From an uncultured Planctomyces sp. (GTDB taxonomy: Bacteria > Planctomycetota > Planctomycetia > Planctomycetales > Planctomycetaceae): 64,000 nt of DNA. The notes under the pieces are model-generated. The model had not been told where the DNA came from, did not search any database, and worked only from the letters and a program-made list of their open reading frames with translations. The stretch spans positions 1 through 64,000 of the forward strand of contig CALDJX010000608.1 in the NCBI GenBank assembly GCA_937899075.1. Reading direction: 5' to 3'. Positions 19,530-30,944 of this stretch are shown here, in pieces (position 1 is the stretch's first letter; every line of letters begins with the position of its first letter). The position numbers were made by a program, and so were the translations under genes.

Positions 19530-20591
19530 TCACGTGTTTTTCAGCAGCTCTCGCATCAGACACGTCGCGTAGACACCCGACGGGAGCGTGAATGAAAACT
19601 CGATGCCGTTTTCGACGCTCTGCACGGCAAGGTCGTCCGGCCAGATCACCATCGGTCGGCGAGTGCCGAGAGTCAGCTTTTTGAACTTGCTGAACACTTC
19701 ACGCGGAAGATCGAATCGGTCGAGGATTGCCTGCTCACGTTCCCCCGGAATTTCTTCCGGCTGCTTCATCTTTGGTCCGAAGATCGGTCCCGAAAGAACG
19801 GTCTCGTGACTGTCGTAGCGGGCTTGCTCGGTCGCTACATCAGTGACCACAAACGGGCCTTTCGAAGTGGTGACCTGCATGACGTCGCCCTTTAGAACCT
19901 CACGACTTAGCCCGTCGGAGATGCGGTCGGTTACCCAGGCGTTAAACATCCTCGACTGAACGGCCGACAGCGTGAACCGGAGCCCGTCGCGGCTTAAGCG
20001 GCGAACTCGCTCACCACGCAGCAATCGAAAGCCGAGATCATCGGTCGTGCCAGCGTTGCCAAAACGTTGTTCACCGAAGTAGTTCGGGAAGCCAAACTGC
20101 TGGATCTCGGCGACAAGACTCTGAGCAATTTGTTCCGCGTTTGCTGCCGCTTCTCGAACGACGATTCGAAAACGGTTTCCGCGAAGGTGCCCGGTTTTCA
20201 GCTTGTTGGTGTGCCGTCTTGTGCTGAGCACTTTGACCTGGTCGGAATCAATCTTCTCGACGAGATCGCTCGCCGCCGCCGGCACGGACACGTACTGTCT
20301 GGTAACCGCCTGAGCGTCTTTTCGGCCTGCACAACCAACGTCGGCTTGCTTCAGCGAGAGCGTTTGCTCGATATGACGAATCAGGTCCGGTGTGGGGATG
20401 CCGCGTTTTTCGATGTGCAGGAAAAGGAATTCGCCCTCGCCTGAAGCTTCGTAAGCGGGTACTTCGTCGACGAAAAAATCTTCCGGAGACTGTTTGAGCA
20501 GGCCGCCAATTCCAGAGCCACTCGTTAAGAATGGAAGCGCGCCAGAACCTTTGGCGTTGTCGTCATCCGAGACACAATCTGAATCCGACAT
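19530..20591 (-). CDS. truD: tRNA pseudouridine synthase D
   Basis: QSPEDFFVDEVPAYEASGEGEFLFLHIEKRG; VGCAGRKDAQAVTRQYVSV; RFGNAGTT. Confidence 0.93.
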   Translation of the reverse strand: MSDSDCVSDDDNAKGSGALPFLTSGSGIGGLLKQSPEDFFVDEVPAYEASGEGEFLFLHIEKRGIPTPDLIRHIEQTLSLKQADVGCAGRKDAQAVTRQYVSVPAAASDLVEKIDSDQVKVLSTRRHTNKLKTGHLRGNRFRIVVREAAANAEQIAQSLVAEIQQFGFPNYFGEQRFGNAGTTDDLGFRLLRGERVRRLSRDGLRFTLSAVQSRMFNAWVTDRISDGLSREVLKGDVMQVTTSKGPFVVTDVATEQARYDSHETVLSGPIFGPKMKQPEEIPGEREQAILDRFDLPREVFSKFKKLTLGTRRPMVIWPDDLAVQSVENGIEFSFTLPSGVYATCLMRELLKNT

Positions 20592-20608
20592 TGAACGCGG
20601 CAGCTCCG

Positions 20609-21043
20609 TTAATCGTCGCCAATCAGGCGAACGTCGCTTTCGCTGCCAAGTCCCGCGACGGCTTCGTCGTCAAAGCTGTCGTCGTTGGCGAGGTCGGCTG
20701 CGGGAAATGAGGTCATCATCTCAGTGCGGTCTGGTCGACGATCCGGTTCTGGTTCGTCCGGCCCGAGGTAGACACGGAAGCGGGCGTTTGCGAAAGCGAG
20801 CTCGTCACCGGGAAGCAGAGCTCCGCGAGTGACTCGTTGCCCGTTGACTTTGGTGCCGTTCGTACTGCCCAGATCGCGAATGAAAAGCAGGCCGTCCGTC
20901 TTCACGATCACGCAGTGAAGTTTCGACACGCTGGACCGGTCGATGTACACATCGCAGACGCCACGTTTGCGCCCTACGACTGTGACATCTTTCGTGAGGA
21001 CGATCGGTCGATCGCCATCAATCGAGATGAGCTTTGCGAGCAT
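20609..21043 (-). CDS. FHA domain protein
   Basis: VVGRKRGVCDVYIDRSSVSKLHCVIVKTDGLLFIRDLGSTNGTKVNGQRV. Confidence 0.93.
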   Translation of the reverse strand: MLAKLISIDGDRPIVLTKDVTVVGRKRGVCDVYIDRSSVSKLHCVIVKTDGLLFIRDLGSTNGTKVNGQRVTRGALLPGDELAFANARFRVYLGPDEPEPDRRPDRTEMMTSFPAADLANDDSFDDEAVAGLGSESDVRLIGDD

Positions 21044-21428
21044 CGCAATGCCTCAACCGGCGGAAGCTGTTTGATTCGAGCGAAGGTCAGTATCGGAAAA
21101 GGTATGCACCGCGACCCGACGTAACTCTCGATCACACAGCAGGAAAAGCCAACGCTTGATTGTCCAGCACGAAACCAGGAAGTCAAGGTGCGTCCTGCAA
21201 CCCATAACCAGACTCGTGCCGCACCAGTCGCGGCAATCCGTAACGTTAGGACAGTCGCACCCTCGGTTGCTCTTTCAAAGCCGTCACTTCCGATATTGTT
21301 GGACTATCCATTGTTTTCACTAATAACGGAGCGACGATGCGCGAGCGGCGTCATTCATCCGTCGCGTTTGAGTGGCTACGATCCGAGCTTCACTGACAAT
21401 GACTCAAGCGTTTCCTCCGGAGGTTACC

Positions 21429-22829
21429 GTGGCACACAACGACGATCAGATTCTCAGTAACACGTTTGTGCTCGCGCCCGAAGAAACTCCGAACATCGAG
21501 ACCCGCTATCGACGAATTCATACGCCGCTGCCAGCGCCCGAGACAATTTCTGATCTCCGACGCGCGGCGGCACTGTTTCCCGAAGTGAACTGCTACCAGC
21601 CTCCCATCATCTGGGACTCAGCCGAAGGGTTCACCATTAAGGATCGAGCGGGAAATCAATGGATCGACTTTACGTCGACAGCCGTCATGACAAACACCGG
21701 GCACGGCCATCCGGCGATTCGCGAAGCCGTGACGAAGCATGTCGATAGTGGCGGACTGATGGGACAGTTCAGTTTCGCATCTGACATTCGAATCGAACTG
21801 GCAGAACGGCTTGTCGGCATCGCCCCGGATCATTGCGACAAGGTCTACTTCTGGACTGTCGGTTCGGAAGCGATCGAGTGTGCTTTGCGACTGGCTCGCG
21901 AGGCAGGTATTCGTCAAAACGCTGAGAAGTATCACGTGCTCACGCACCAGGCCGATTACCACGGCTGGACGCTGGGTGCTCACCAGATGTCAGGAACATC
22001 GGCGAGCAAACCATGGCTGGCAACTCCGGACTCGGCCATCCACCACATTCCTTTCCCTCAAGGTGACAGTCGCGAATCCGGAAACACCGACTGGTCAAAG
22101 TTCCTGCAGAAGAGTTTGTCGCCCCTCGCCGACCTGGGCATCACTGCCGAGAAAGTCTGCGCCGTTTTCATTGAGACCATGCAGGGCTGGGGCGCTGTGC
22201 CGCTGCCAACGGGTTACGTGAAGGCACTCCGGAAGTGGGCCGACGAAAACGATGTTCTGCTTGTCTTTGACGAAGTACAAACCGGATTCGCTCGAACAGG
22301 AAAGATGTTTGCCCATGAGCACTACGGTGTGCGAGCGGATTTGCTTTGCATCGGCAAAGGTCTGACTTCAACGTTGCCGCTTGCCGCGGTGCTCGGGCCT
22401 GCAGACATACTTGATCTGCTGCCTCCTGCTGAAATCACAACGACCCACGCAGCTCATCCCGTGTCGTGCGCCGCCGCTCTTGCAAACCTCGATGTCATTG
22501 AAAATGAAAACCTGATCGCGCAATCCGTTCGAAAGGGAAACATCGCCGCAGAAGCGTTGCAGAAGCTGCAGGAAAGATTTCCGGATGTTGTGCGGGAGGT
22601 TGCCGGCTTTGGGCTTCTGCGAGGCATTCATATTTGCGATCCACAAACCGGCGAACTCAGTCGAGAACTCGCCAGAGACTGGACATGGGCCGCCGTTAAA
22701 CATGGCGTGATGCTGTTCCAAGTGAACCGGCCGTCAATCAAAGTATGCCCACCGTTGATCATTGACGATGCGGCAATTGTGGAAGGCGTTGAGGCCCTCG
22801 GCGACGCTCTCGCCAGCATCCTCAAATAG
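21429..22829 (+). CDS. class III PLP aminotransferase
   Basis: VFIETMQGWGAVPLPTGYVKALRKWADENDVLLVFDEVQTGFARTGKMFAHEHYGV...CIGKGLTSTLPLAAVLG. GTG at 21429 follows GGAGG; the supplied ORF begins at 21372. Confidence 0.92.
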   Translation: MAHNDDQILSNTFVLAPEETPNIETRYRRIHTPLPAPETISDLRRAAALFPEVNCYQPPIIWDSAEGFTIKDRAGNQWIDFTSTAVMTNTGHGHPAIREAVTKHVDSGGLMGQFSFASDIRIELAERLVGIAPDHCDKVYFWTVGSEAIECALRLAREAGIRQNAEKYHVLTHQADYHGWTLGAHQMSGTSASKPWLATPDSAIHHIPFPQGDSRESGNTDWSKFLQKSLSPLADLGITAEKVCAVFIETMQGWGAVPLPTGYVKALRKWADENDVLLVFDEVQTGFARTGKMFAHEHYGVRADLLCIGKGLTSTLPLAAVLGPADILDLLPPAEITTTHAAHPVSCAAALANLDVIENENLIAQSVRKGNIAAEALQKLQERFPDVVREVAGFGLLRGIHICDPQTGELSRELARDWTWAAVKHGVMLFQVNRPSIKVCPPLIIDDAAIVEGVEALGDALASILK

Positions 22830-22895
22830 ACTCGCCGAAGTCTGCTCGACGTTCAAGAAAATGGTCGGTGTCCAGATTTCCTGGCAATCACGCAA

Positions 22896-22935
22896 CGAAA
22901 AAGCCCGGCTGGACAGGACGTCCAACCGGGCTTGT
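22896..22935 (-). terminator. stem-loop terminator for 22998-25211(-), possibly bidirectional
   Basis: gaaaaagcccggctggac-aggac-gtccaaccgggctt; read on the minus strand the stem is followed by TTTTT. Confidence 0.8.
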
Positions 22936-22997
22936 GTGCAACGCATTCGGATTACCGCTACCGATCGAAGCCTCGACCAACAACGAATCCGCGATGA

Positions 22998-25211
22998 CTA
23001 CTTGATCGTGATCGTCAACCAGCCAGCGTTCGGACGAATCTCTGTGATAGCGAGGTCGACCGGTCCACCAGTCTTACGATTCAGAGTAATCATCCGATCG
23101 ATCTTTCGAGTCGGAAGAGCCTTCTGGATTTTCGCTTTGACGATCCCCGCTCGCGGAATCTGAACCAGCGGACTTGCGGCTTCGACAGCGGACACGCCAA
23201 CGGCCCCCGCTTCGATAACGATGTTGGTTCCCTCGATCGAGAACATCAGCGGCACCGTAATCTCCTGAGTCGGAATCACGTCATCGCCTTCCGGCTGCAG
23301 ACCCATTCTCAGGATAAGAGTCAACTTGCCGCCCTGAGCTTTGATGCGGATTGCATCCTGATCAGGGAAGATGAAACGAGTCTTGTCTTCATTTTCCGGC
23401 TCAGCGTTTGCGTCTACCTCTTTGTCGCCACCAGGCAGCTTGAACTTGTCGCCGAGCAACGTTTGCAACGCGACTTCAATCTGCTCGCCGAGTTCCTTCT
23501 CGGTAAATGTGCCACCAGCAATCGGAAGCTTATCCAACGAGTTGTTCAGCAAAGTCTCGTGAAGGTGAATGGCCGCACTGCCCGCGACTCTTGTCGAGAA
23601 CGATGGAGCGTCACCGCCCAGGTTGTCGTCGTCCATCAGGCGAGTACCGATCCAGAGTGCGTCTCCAGTCGATCGGTACGTTCGAGCAGATGGGAACAAT
23701 CCGTTTTCTTTCAGCTTCGGAATGACATCCTCTTCTAACTGCTTGCTCGACTTGTTGAACTCAGCGTCGACTTCCTGATTGAATTCTGGAATCAAACGGT
23801 TTCGAAGTTTTCCAGCAGCAATGGCCTCTGACTGACCTCGTTTATCGCGAGCGACTCCGACGGCATATGAATCGGCAATGCTTCCGAACAGTGGCAGACC
23901 GCTGACTTTCGTACGAGCGCCCGTCGTCGTGTTGTTTGCATTGACCCACATTGTCGCCGGGAAAGTCTTGAAACGATCGCCGTCGAATTGAATCGCCTTC
24001 TGAGCACCGAAGGTGTGGTAACCAGAAGTGAAGATCGTCGCCTGGTCCGTCACTCCCTGAGTATTCGTCTGTGTGATGCCGTTAAACGTCATGTCAAACT
24101 CGATCACCTGGTTGTTCGGCTTCAGGTCGATGCCAACGGTACCGGTTGTCGACTGGTTGCCGTCGACTTTTGCTCCAAGGACGAAATCGTCGACGGCGCC
24201 GGAGTCCGTGTGCTTGTAGCCGGCGACTTTGTTGAGGAATGACTCAGTCGCAACAACTCGCAGGTTATAGTTGAAGTAGAAACCAGCCAGGACGTCTGCG
24301 ATGTGGTTACCACCGTCGGCGGCCAGGCTTCGAACATCACCGTAAGCATCCCGCGCGGCAGTTGCTGAAGTCAGGCTTCGAGTCTCTTCGTAGGCTTCGA
24401 GCGAAGACACGAGTTTTGTGAGTGCGGCCCGCAGTTCTGACTGGTCGTTCTTAGCGGGCGACTCGGCAGAGGCAAGCTCGATGAACTCTCCCAGAGTTTG
24501 CTTCACTGAGAGAAACTGTGGACGCTGCACGAACTTTCGTTGAGCTTCGTTTTCCATTTTGTCGGCGTCGGTGAGTCGCGTGAATACTGCGCTGACAACT
24601 TCTGACGACTTTGCGGCCTCGACTGCTGAACGCAGTTCTTCAGCGCGGATGTACTTCAGCCATGCGTCGCCGTTCTTGATTTTCGCCAGGTACTTGCCCA
24701 GGGATTCGACCGAGTGGGCGACTTCTGCCCCAGCAGCATCGACCCTTGCTTTGTGAGCAGTCACCGGGTTCATCTCAAGAGTGTCCAGCACGGCGGTCGC
24801 GACTGAAACCCGACGCGACAACCGACCGTTGATCGTCGCCAGTTGTTCGTGGATGGGAGCGTAGGCATTGTTGCCCAGCGCTTTCTCCATCGTGCGGACG
24901 CGTTTGTTGAGTTTTGCGACTACGGCTCGCTGTCCCGCAACGTCGAGATCTTCCTGCTCGTACAGAGCGGCGACTTCGGCGGCAGCGTCGGTGCTCCAGC
25001 TTTTCCATGAATCACCGAGCGTCAGGAAGTCGTCTTCCAGAAGGCCGATCGGTACGAACTCAGGCAGAATCCCTTGCAGTCCCTGAAGTGGCTGCTCTGC
25101 ATCGTCTGCGAGTGATAGATGCCCGCTAGACGTGCATACAAAAGTAATCGCGGCGGCGAGCAGGGAAAGCAGCATCCCATGCTTCGTCCGAAGCCAGGTC
25201 ACTGAACTCAT
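22998..25211 (-). CDS. large exported hypothetical protein
   Basis: Signal-like N-term MSSVTWLRTKHGMLLSLLAAAITFVCTSSGHLSLADD; no recognised domain. Supplied ORF starts at 25244. Confidence 0.8.
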   Translation of the reverse strand: MSSVTWLRTKHGMLLSLLAAAITFVCTSSGHLSLADDAEQPLQGLQGILPEFVPIGLLEDDFLTLGDSWKSWSTDAAAEVAALYEQEDLDVAGQRAVVAKLNKRVRTMEKALGNNAYAPIHEQLATINGRLSRRVSVATAVLDTLEMNPVTAHKARVDAAGAEVAHSVESLGKYLAKIKNGDAWLKYIRAEELRSAVEAAKSSEVVSAVFTRLTDADKMENEAQRKFVQRPQFLSVKQTLGEFIELASAESPAKNDQSELRAALTKLVSSLEAYEETRSLTSATAARDAYGDVRSLAADGGNHIADVLAGFYFNYNLRVVATESFLNKVAGYKHTDSGAVDDFVLGAKVDGNQSTTGTVGIDLKPNNQVIEFDMTFNGITQTNTQGVTDQATIFTSGYHTFGAQKAIQFDGDRFKTFPATMWVNANNTTTGARTKVSGLPLFGSIADSYAVGVARDKRGQSEAIAAGKLRNRLIPEFNQEVDAEFNKSSKQLEEDVIPKLKENGLFPSARTYRSTGDALWIGTRLMDDDNLGGDAPSFSTRVAGSAAIHLHETLLNNSLDKLPIAGGTFTEKELGEQIEVALQTLLGDKFKLPGGDKEVDANAEPENEDKTRFIFPDQDAIRIKAQGGKLTLILRMGLQPEGDDVIPTQEITVPLMFSIEGTNIVIEAGAVGVSAVEAASPLVQIPRAGIVKAKIQKALPTRKIDRMITLNRKTGGPVDLAITEIRPNAGWLTITIK

Positions 25212-25940
25212 TTGGCAACTCCATTTCCCGAAATGTGAGGCCACGGCTGTCCGTCATTCATTTAGCCGGAAATCTTCAACCGTGAGCCTCTGATAGCCGG
25301 ATTCGGAAGCGATAATAACATCCCGAAATCGCACGGCATCGTGTGTTTGATTGGTCGTCAACGCACCCCGTGGAACGAGGTTGAATCTGCGGGCGAGCTG
25401 GAATATTTCGTAAAACCGGCGAAACCAATCCTTACGGTTTCACATGCCTTGTCTGCATCGCCAACAAAATCCCCCAGTCCTGCGTACGCGGCTCAGTCTA
25501 ACTCTGCCTCGTAACCACTGCAATCGGCTTTGTTTGCGCCAATGTCCAAATTAATATTTCGTAGAATTCTGCCGGCGCGGTGCGGACGGCCAGAACTCTC
25601 CCAACCTCACACCACATGACCTTAACCCTCGTCTCGGACATGACTTGCGTCTTTAACTCTGACACAAACGACAGTCGAAGCAGATCCGCGAGCCAGACTT
25701 CCAGACACGAGCACGTCATCGATCTCGCGTGGTCGGTCAACTCCGCCGTCGACTGGGAGTCGTGGAAAATGGGAATCGTGGAAACCCAGACTGATCTCCT
25801 CGCGAACCGATTGTGGATGCTAGAGTTCGACCGTCGGAAACCGGCGTTGCGGACTGCAATGCGCGCTTTTCCTGACACGGACAGGCCGGCGAATCGCTGA
25901 CCGACGAGAAAAACAGGACTCACTTCCTGAGGACAAAACT

Positions 25941-26903
25941 TTGACCAATTATCTGGTAACCGGCGGTGCGGGATTCATCGGGTCGCACATCGTCACTCGA
26001 CTCGTCAAAGAAGGTCACGACGTCCGTGTCCTGGACAATCTGTGTACCGGGTCTCTTGAGAACCTCGCACACATCGACGGTCACTTCGAGTTCATCCACG
26101 GCGACGCGGCCGACCCCATCGCCTGCACACGATCTGTCGACGGCGTCGAAGTCGTCTTTCATCAGGCAGCTCTGGCGTCCGTTCCGCTCAGCATTGAACG
26201 GCCGCAGGACTGCCACCGAGCGTGCGTCACGGCGACGGTCAATCTGCTGGATGCATCCGTGAAAGCCAAAGTGCGTCGAGTTGTCTACGCCGGCTCAAGC
26301 AGCGCGTACGGCAACGATCCGGAAATGCCCAAGCGAGAGAGTCAGCTTCCGCAAGTCCTGTCGCCTTACGCCGCGGCCAAGCTGGCCTCTGAACTTTACT
26401 GCGAAGCCTTCGCCGCTTCGTACGACATCGAAACCGTCCGACTTCGATACTTCAACATCTTCGGTCCTCGACAGGATCCAGCCAGTCCATACTCGGCAGT
26501 GATCCCACTTTTCGTTTCGGCACTCGTCAACGGCAAACAGCCAACGATCTTTGGAGACGGCACTCAGTCGCGAGACTTCACCTTCGTCGAAAACGTCGTC
26601 GAGGCGAATGTACGAGCATCGCTGGCGGAAGGCGCGTCGGGCAGAGTCTTCAATGTCGGCTGCGGCGAATCGCTCAGCCTGATCGACCTGCTGAAAGAAA
26701 TCTGCAACCGATTGAATGTCGAGTACGCACCAAACTTTGCCGAAGCGCGACAGGGTGACGTCAAACATTCCTGGGCAGACATCTCGACGACCCGAGAAGT
26801 GCTTGGCTACGAACCCAGCATCGGCTGGCGCGAAGGTCTTCAACCAACCATCGACTACTACGCCGAACTCGCTCGCGACGCGGCCGGTTGCACAGCCAGC
26901 TAA
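25941..26903 (+). CDS. NAD-dependent epimerase/dehydratase (UDP-glucose 4-epimerase-like), TTG start
   Basis: [53 protein letters not shown]...[13 protein letters not shown]. Confidence 0.95.
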   Translation: MTNYLVTGGAGFIGSHIVTRLVKEGHDVRVLDNLCTGSLENLAHIDGHFEFIHGDAADPIACTRSVDGVEVVFHQAALASVPLSIERPQDCHRACVTATVNLLDASVKAKVRRVVYAGSSSAYGNDPEMPKRESQLPQVLSPYAAAKLASELYCEAFAASYDIETVRLRYFNIFGPRQDPASPYSAVIPLFVSALVNGKQPTIFGDGTQSRDFTFVENVVEANVRASLAEGASGRVFNVGCGESLSLIDLLKEICNRLNVEYAPNFAEARQGDVKHSWADISTTREVLGYEPSIGWREGLQPTIDYYAELARDAAGCTAS

Positions 26904-26994
26904 CGCGACTGACTTCAGGAAACTCAATTCAAAATCAAGTGGCCAGGAGAGCCGCTGAACGTCGGACGGAGTCGCTCGCCTTCAGAGGGCAACC

Positions 26995-29481
26995 ATGAGC
27001 ATTCGTGACGACCAGAACGAACAACCGTTCGACATCACAAAACTGCCAGCCGGTCACTTGCCGTACCGTGATTCCGGATCGGGCGACTCCACGACGATGG
27101 CTTCGGCTCGTGCGCCGATTCAAGATCCGAGACACCTGAATCAGGTCGTCTGGACCGGTGGCACGATCGATTACGCCGGGCTCGCGAAGCGCTACGCGTT
27201 GTGGCTGGTTTGCGGAATGGTCTCCGGCGTCCTGTTGGGACACCTGATTTTCCAGGCTTACGGCCCGGAATACACGGCGACGGCCAAAGTGCTTGTGTCA
27301 AAGCGAATCTCCGGCCCGATCAGCGAGAACAGCGAAGCTGAAACCTGGGGCGACCGCGCCGAGCATATCGCACTGATCATGAGCCCGCTGATCGTTGAGA
27401 AAGCCGTCGAACTTCACGAACTCGACAAACTCTCGTCGCTGGCTTTGTCGAATGATCCCGTCGAAGACGTTCTGGACTCAATCAAAGTCAAACGAAGCGC
27501 CGGTGAAGATCGTTCGTTCCTCAACGTTCTCGACGTCACCTGCACAAACGCCAGTCGCGACGACGCAAAGACGATCTGTCACGCGGTGATCGATGCTTAC
27601 CACGTCTACCTTCGTGAGAATCACGCGGAAAATACGGGGGAGCTGCTGAAACTCGTGAACCGTGCAACCGGCGATCTCAAGCGCGAGATCGACGAAACCG
27701 AAACCGCTTACGACAAGTTCCGATCAACCGCTCCGATCCACATGAAGACGACGACTCGCGGAGCGGGCGGCGAGAGAACGGCATCCGCCACGAACGTGCA
27801 TCAGGAAAATCTGGCAGCGCTCGAGTTGGAACAACAACGACTGCTCGTCCAGAAAGCCGAGGTTCAGTCGAAAATTCAGTCGATGCATAAGGGGCTCGCC
27901 CAGGGGCAGTCGCGCGAGGAACTCGCGACAATGATCCAGCTCTTTTCGGCACCTCAGAGTAAGTCTGCTCAGACACCGACCGCGCTGACGGCGACCGCCG
28001 GAGCGAATTCAATTGATGGCCAGCTTCTTCCGCTGATCCTGCGAGAGAAGCAGCTCCTGCTCGAATTTGGTGAAGACTGGCCGGAAGTTCAAACTGTCCG
28101 AGCACAAATCGACACACTGCGGCAGTACTTCGTGCAGCAAAGACTTCAGCGAGCAGGCGGCGGTCAGACGCCGGGCGGTGCGTTCGCGAGAGGGCCGCTT
28201 GGCACCTCGATGCCGCCTCAATCGATGGCAAAAACTTCGAACGGCCTGGATCTGGTCGACGTCTATCTGGCGTCACTCAACCAGGAATTCGATTCACTGA
28301 ATCTTCGCGAAACAGAAATTGAGCGGATCTACGCAAGCGAATTCAACCGTGCTCGTGAACTCTCCGGTTACCTCGAAAAAAACCGACAGTACAACGACGA
28401 CCTCGATCGACTGCATGGGCTTTGGGCGTCGATCAAAGTTCAGGCTTCGAAGGTCAACATCGAGAAAGAAAACCTTGGCTACTCGCTGAAGATTATTGCT
28501 CCGGCGAAAGACCAGCTCTCACTCAAGCGAGTCATCAAGCTGTATGGTGCGGGCCTTGTCGCGGTGATGGGCCTTGTCTGTGGTTTGATCTTCCTTCGCG
28601 AATGGATGGACACAACGCTCAAGTCTGTCGACGAAATTCGTGCGAGCATCCCGCTGCCGATCCTCGGTTCGGTACCGTCGTTCAATTCGAAAGCTCTGGG
28701 AATTTCGGGCAGCCCGTTACAGACCGCACTGTGCTACTTCCATCGTCCCGGCTCGCCCGAAGCGGAAGCTTATCGATCGCTTCGAACGTCGTTCCTTGTC
28801 ACTCTGAGCGAAGGTCAACGGATCATCCAGGTGACCAGCCCGGAACCTGGCGACGGCAAGAGCACACTGACTGCCAACCTGGCGATCGCGATGGCTCAAT
28901 CCGGCAAGAAAGTCCTGCTGATCGACAGCGATCTGCGTCGCCCGACACTGCATACGCTCTTCGGAATGCGGCGTGACATCGGCGTCACGGAAGTCCTGAC
29001 TGGCGAAATCGATCTATTGACCGCTGCTCAGCAAACCATTGTCGATGGCTTGTCGGTCCTGACTTGCGGAAGCCTTCCACAGAATCCTGCCGAGCTGCTC
29101 GCATCGCGCGGCTACGCGACGATGCTGCGGAACGCCGAACAGGAATTCGACATCGTTCTGGTCGACACTCCGCCGCTGCTGGCAGTGAGCGATCCTTGCA
29201 TCGTCGCCCCGAATACCGACGGCCTGGTTCTCGTTCTGAGAATGGGCAAGAACAAACGCAACTCGGCAAAACGAGCGACTGAGCTGATCGACACAAACCA
29301 TATCCGCGTCCTCGGCGTCGTCTGCAACGGAACAACCGCCGACGCGGAAGGGTACAGCTACAAAGAAACCTACGGAGAGTACTTCTCCGGACCGGCAACG
29401 AAGCAACGCCCGGTTGTCACCAAGTCGGCGGCCTCGCAGAAAGAGGATGCGAAGTCAGGTCAAACACCCGTCACCGTTTAA
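26995..29481 (+). CDS. polysaccharide chain-length determinant/tyrosine autokinase (Wzz + BY-kinase)
   Basis: Wzz-like TM ends; EPGDGKSTLTANLAIAMAQSGKKVLLIDSDLRRPTLH; IVLVDTPPLLAVSDPCIVAPNTDGLVLVLR; C-terminal YSYKETYGEYF Tyr cluster. Confidence 0.94.
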   Translation: MSIRDDQNEQPFDITKLPAGHLPYRDSGSGDSTTMASARAPIQDPRHLNQVVWTGGTIDYAGLAKRYALWLVCGMVSGVLLGHLIFQAYGPEYTATAKVLVSKRISGPISENSEAETWGDRAEHIALIMSPLIVEKAVELHELDKLSSLALSNDPVEDVLDSIKVKRSAGEDRSFLNVLDVTCTNASRDDAKTICHAVIDAYHVYLRENHAENTGELLKLVNRATGDLKREIDETETAYDKFRSTAPIHMKTTTRGAGGERTASATNVHQENLAALELEQQRLLVQKAEVQSKIQSMHKGLAQGQSREELATMIQLFSAPQSKSAQTPTALTATAGANSIDGQLLPLILREKQLLLEFGEDWPEVQTVRAQIDTLRQYFVQQRLQRAGGGQTPGGAFARGPLGTSMPPQSMAKTSNGLDLVDVYLASLNQEFDSLNLRETEIERIYASEFNRARELSGYLEKNRQYNDDLDRLHGLWASIKVQASKVNIEKENLGYSLKIIAPAKDQLSLKRVIKLYGAGLVAVMGLVCGLIFLREWMDTTLKSVDEIRASIPLPILGSVPSFNSKALGISGSPLQTALCYFHRPGSPEAEAYRSLRTSFLVTLSEGQRIIQVTSPEPGDGKSTLTANLAIAMAQSGKKVLLIDSDLRRPTLHTLFGMRRDIGVTEVLTGEIDLLTAAQQTIVDGLSVLTCGSLPQNPAELLASRGYATMLRNAEQEFDIVLVDTPPLLAVSDPCIVAPNTDGLVLVLRMGKNKRNSAKRATELIDTNHIRVLGVVCNGTTADAEGYSYKETYGEYFSGPATKQRPVVTKSAASQKEDAKSGQTPVTV

Positions 29482-29499
29482 GCGTGTGTGGCGGTTCGA

Positions 29500-30324
29500 T
29501 CAGTCAGCCGATTGCTGATCGTCCGATTTGCCTTTCGGCCGCGGACGAAAGAACCGCATCGACTGCAGAACGACCATCTTTCGTCGTGCCAGGCGAACGC
29601 TCAGTGACAGCACCAGATTCAGGAAGCCGGGCACGACATATTGTCGCCCTTTGTCGAGCCCGCGGATCGACTTCCTGACGACGTAAGCGGCTGAGTGTGA
29701 TCGTTGCTTTTTCAACCAGCCGGAAACTCCGGCAACGTCAAAGAATTCTGTGGCTGTCGTTCCGGGACAAAGTCCCTGAATGATCACATTGCGGTCTCGG
29801 CATTCTGCCCAGAGTGCTTCGCTGAAGTGCAGAACGAAGGCTTTGCCCGCCGAGTAAACCGGCATGTAAGCAACCGGTTGAAACGCGGCAACGGATGCCA
29901 CATTGATGATTCCGCCGTGCTGACGTTCGAGCATGGCCGGCAGAAACCGATACGTCAGCTCCGTCAGTGCGCCGATGTTGAGCCGAATCATCTCCATCAT
30001 GCGATTCGGATCTGTGTCGTCGGCCGTGCCGACAAAACCGAATCCCGCATTGTTAATGAGAAGCTCGACGTCGATCTTCCGCGCGGTGACTTCGTCGAAC
30101 AATCGTTGCGACTCTTTGGGGTCAGACAGGTCCGCAACAATGACTTCGCAGCGAGTTCCGTGCCGAGTATCCAGCTCTTCAGCCAGTTCCTTGAGTCGGT
30201 CTTCGCGGCGGGCGACGAGAATCAGGTGCATGCCTCGTGCGGCGAGCTGTCGCGCAAACTCAGCCCCGATACCGGACGACGCTCCGGTAACCAAAGCCCA
30301 GCGATCTGCGTATCCCTCGAACAC
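29500..30324 (-). CDS. short-chain dehydrogenase/reductase
   Basis: ALVTGASSGIGAEFARQLAARGMHLILVARRE; NNAGFG; YSAGKAFVLHFSEAL. GTG at 30324 follows GGAG; the supplied ORF extends to 30507. Confidence 0.92.
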   Translation of the reverse strand: MFEGYADRWALVTGASSGIGAEFARQLAARGMHLILVARREDRLKELAEELDTRHGTRCEVIVADLSDPKESQRLFDEVTARKIDVELLINNAGFGFVGTADDTDPNRMMEMIRLNIGALTELTYRFLPAMLERQHGGIINVASVAAFQPVAYMPVYSAGKAFVLHFSEALWAECRDRNVIIQGLCPGTTATEFFDVAGVSGWLKKQRSHSAAYVVRKSIRGLDKGRQYVVPGFLNLVLSLSVRLARRKMVVLQSMRFFRPRPKGKSDDQQSAD

Positions 30325-30584
30325 TTCGGAGACTCCTGCGACCTCACTCCGATGCCAGCCCGCGACTTCAACTACGACCGCAAAGGGAAGTAACTTCAGG
30401 CTGACCTCGCCCTCGGTACCGCCACATTGCAAAACGATTATCACTTCCCAGCGTGACGACCGTCGGCGCATCGTAGCAAACGACTTTCGAAAGGAAAGCA
30501 ATCGCAAACGGCCTCGTCGCGTCGAAGTCGTTTCAGCATAACGACCTGCGAGCAGCCCTCGTCAAAGAATACTCAGACGGTGAT

Positions 30585-30944
30585 TCAGTTTTCCGAACGG
30601 TATTCCACGGTCACATTCGTACGAATTCCGCCCCGCGGCGTGAACTCGGCGAGGATCTTCATGGAGCGAGGTTCGGTCGCGGCGACAAGATCATCGAGGA
30701 TCCGATTCGTGACGTTCTCGTAAAACGCACCGTGATTTCGATACTGCTGCAAATACAGTTTCAGCGATTTCAGCTCGAAGCACTTCTGATCGGCCACGTA
30801 CGTAATCGTCAAAGCCCCAAAGTCCGGCTGACCGGTTTTCGGGCACATTGACGTGAACTCGGGACAGATCGTCTCGATTGAGTAATCCCGTTGTGGATAA
30901 GGGTTCTCAAAGGTCTCGATGATATCTCGTGAAATCTCGCTCAT
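30585..30944 (-). CDS. queF: NADPH-dependent 7-cyano-7-deazaguanine reductase (preQ0 reductase)
   Basis: [66 protein letters not shown]. Confidence 0.95.
   Translation of the reverse strand: MSEISRDIIETFENPYPQRDYSIETICPEFTSMCPKTGQPDFGALTITYVADQKCFELKSLKLYLQQYRNHGAFYENVTNRILDDLVAATEPRSMKILAEFTPRGGIRTNVTVEYRSEN

Noticed and set aside
25498-25923. 141-aa minus ORF and overlapping 106-aa plus ORF in the 25212-25940 gap
   Set aside because: Mutually antisense, no motif, no clear ribosome-binding site; more likely promoter/leader DNA.
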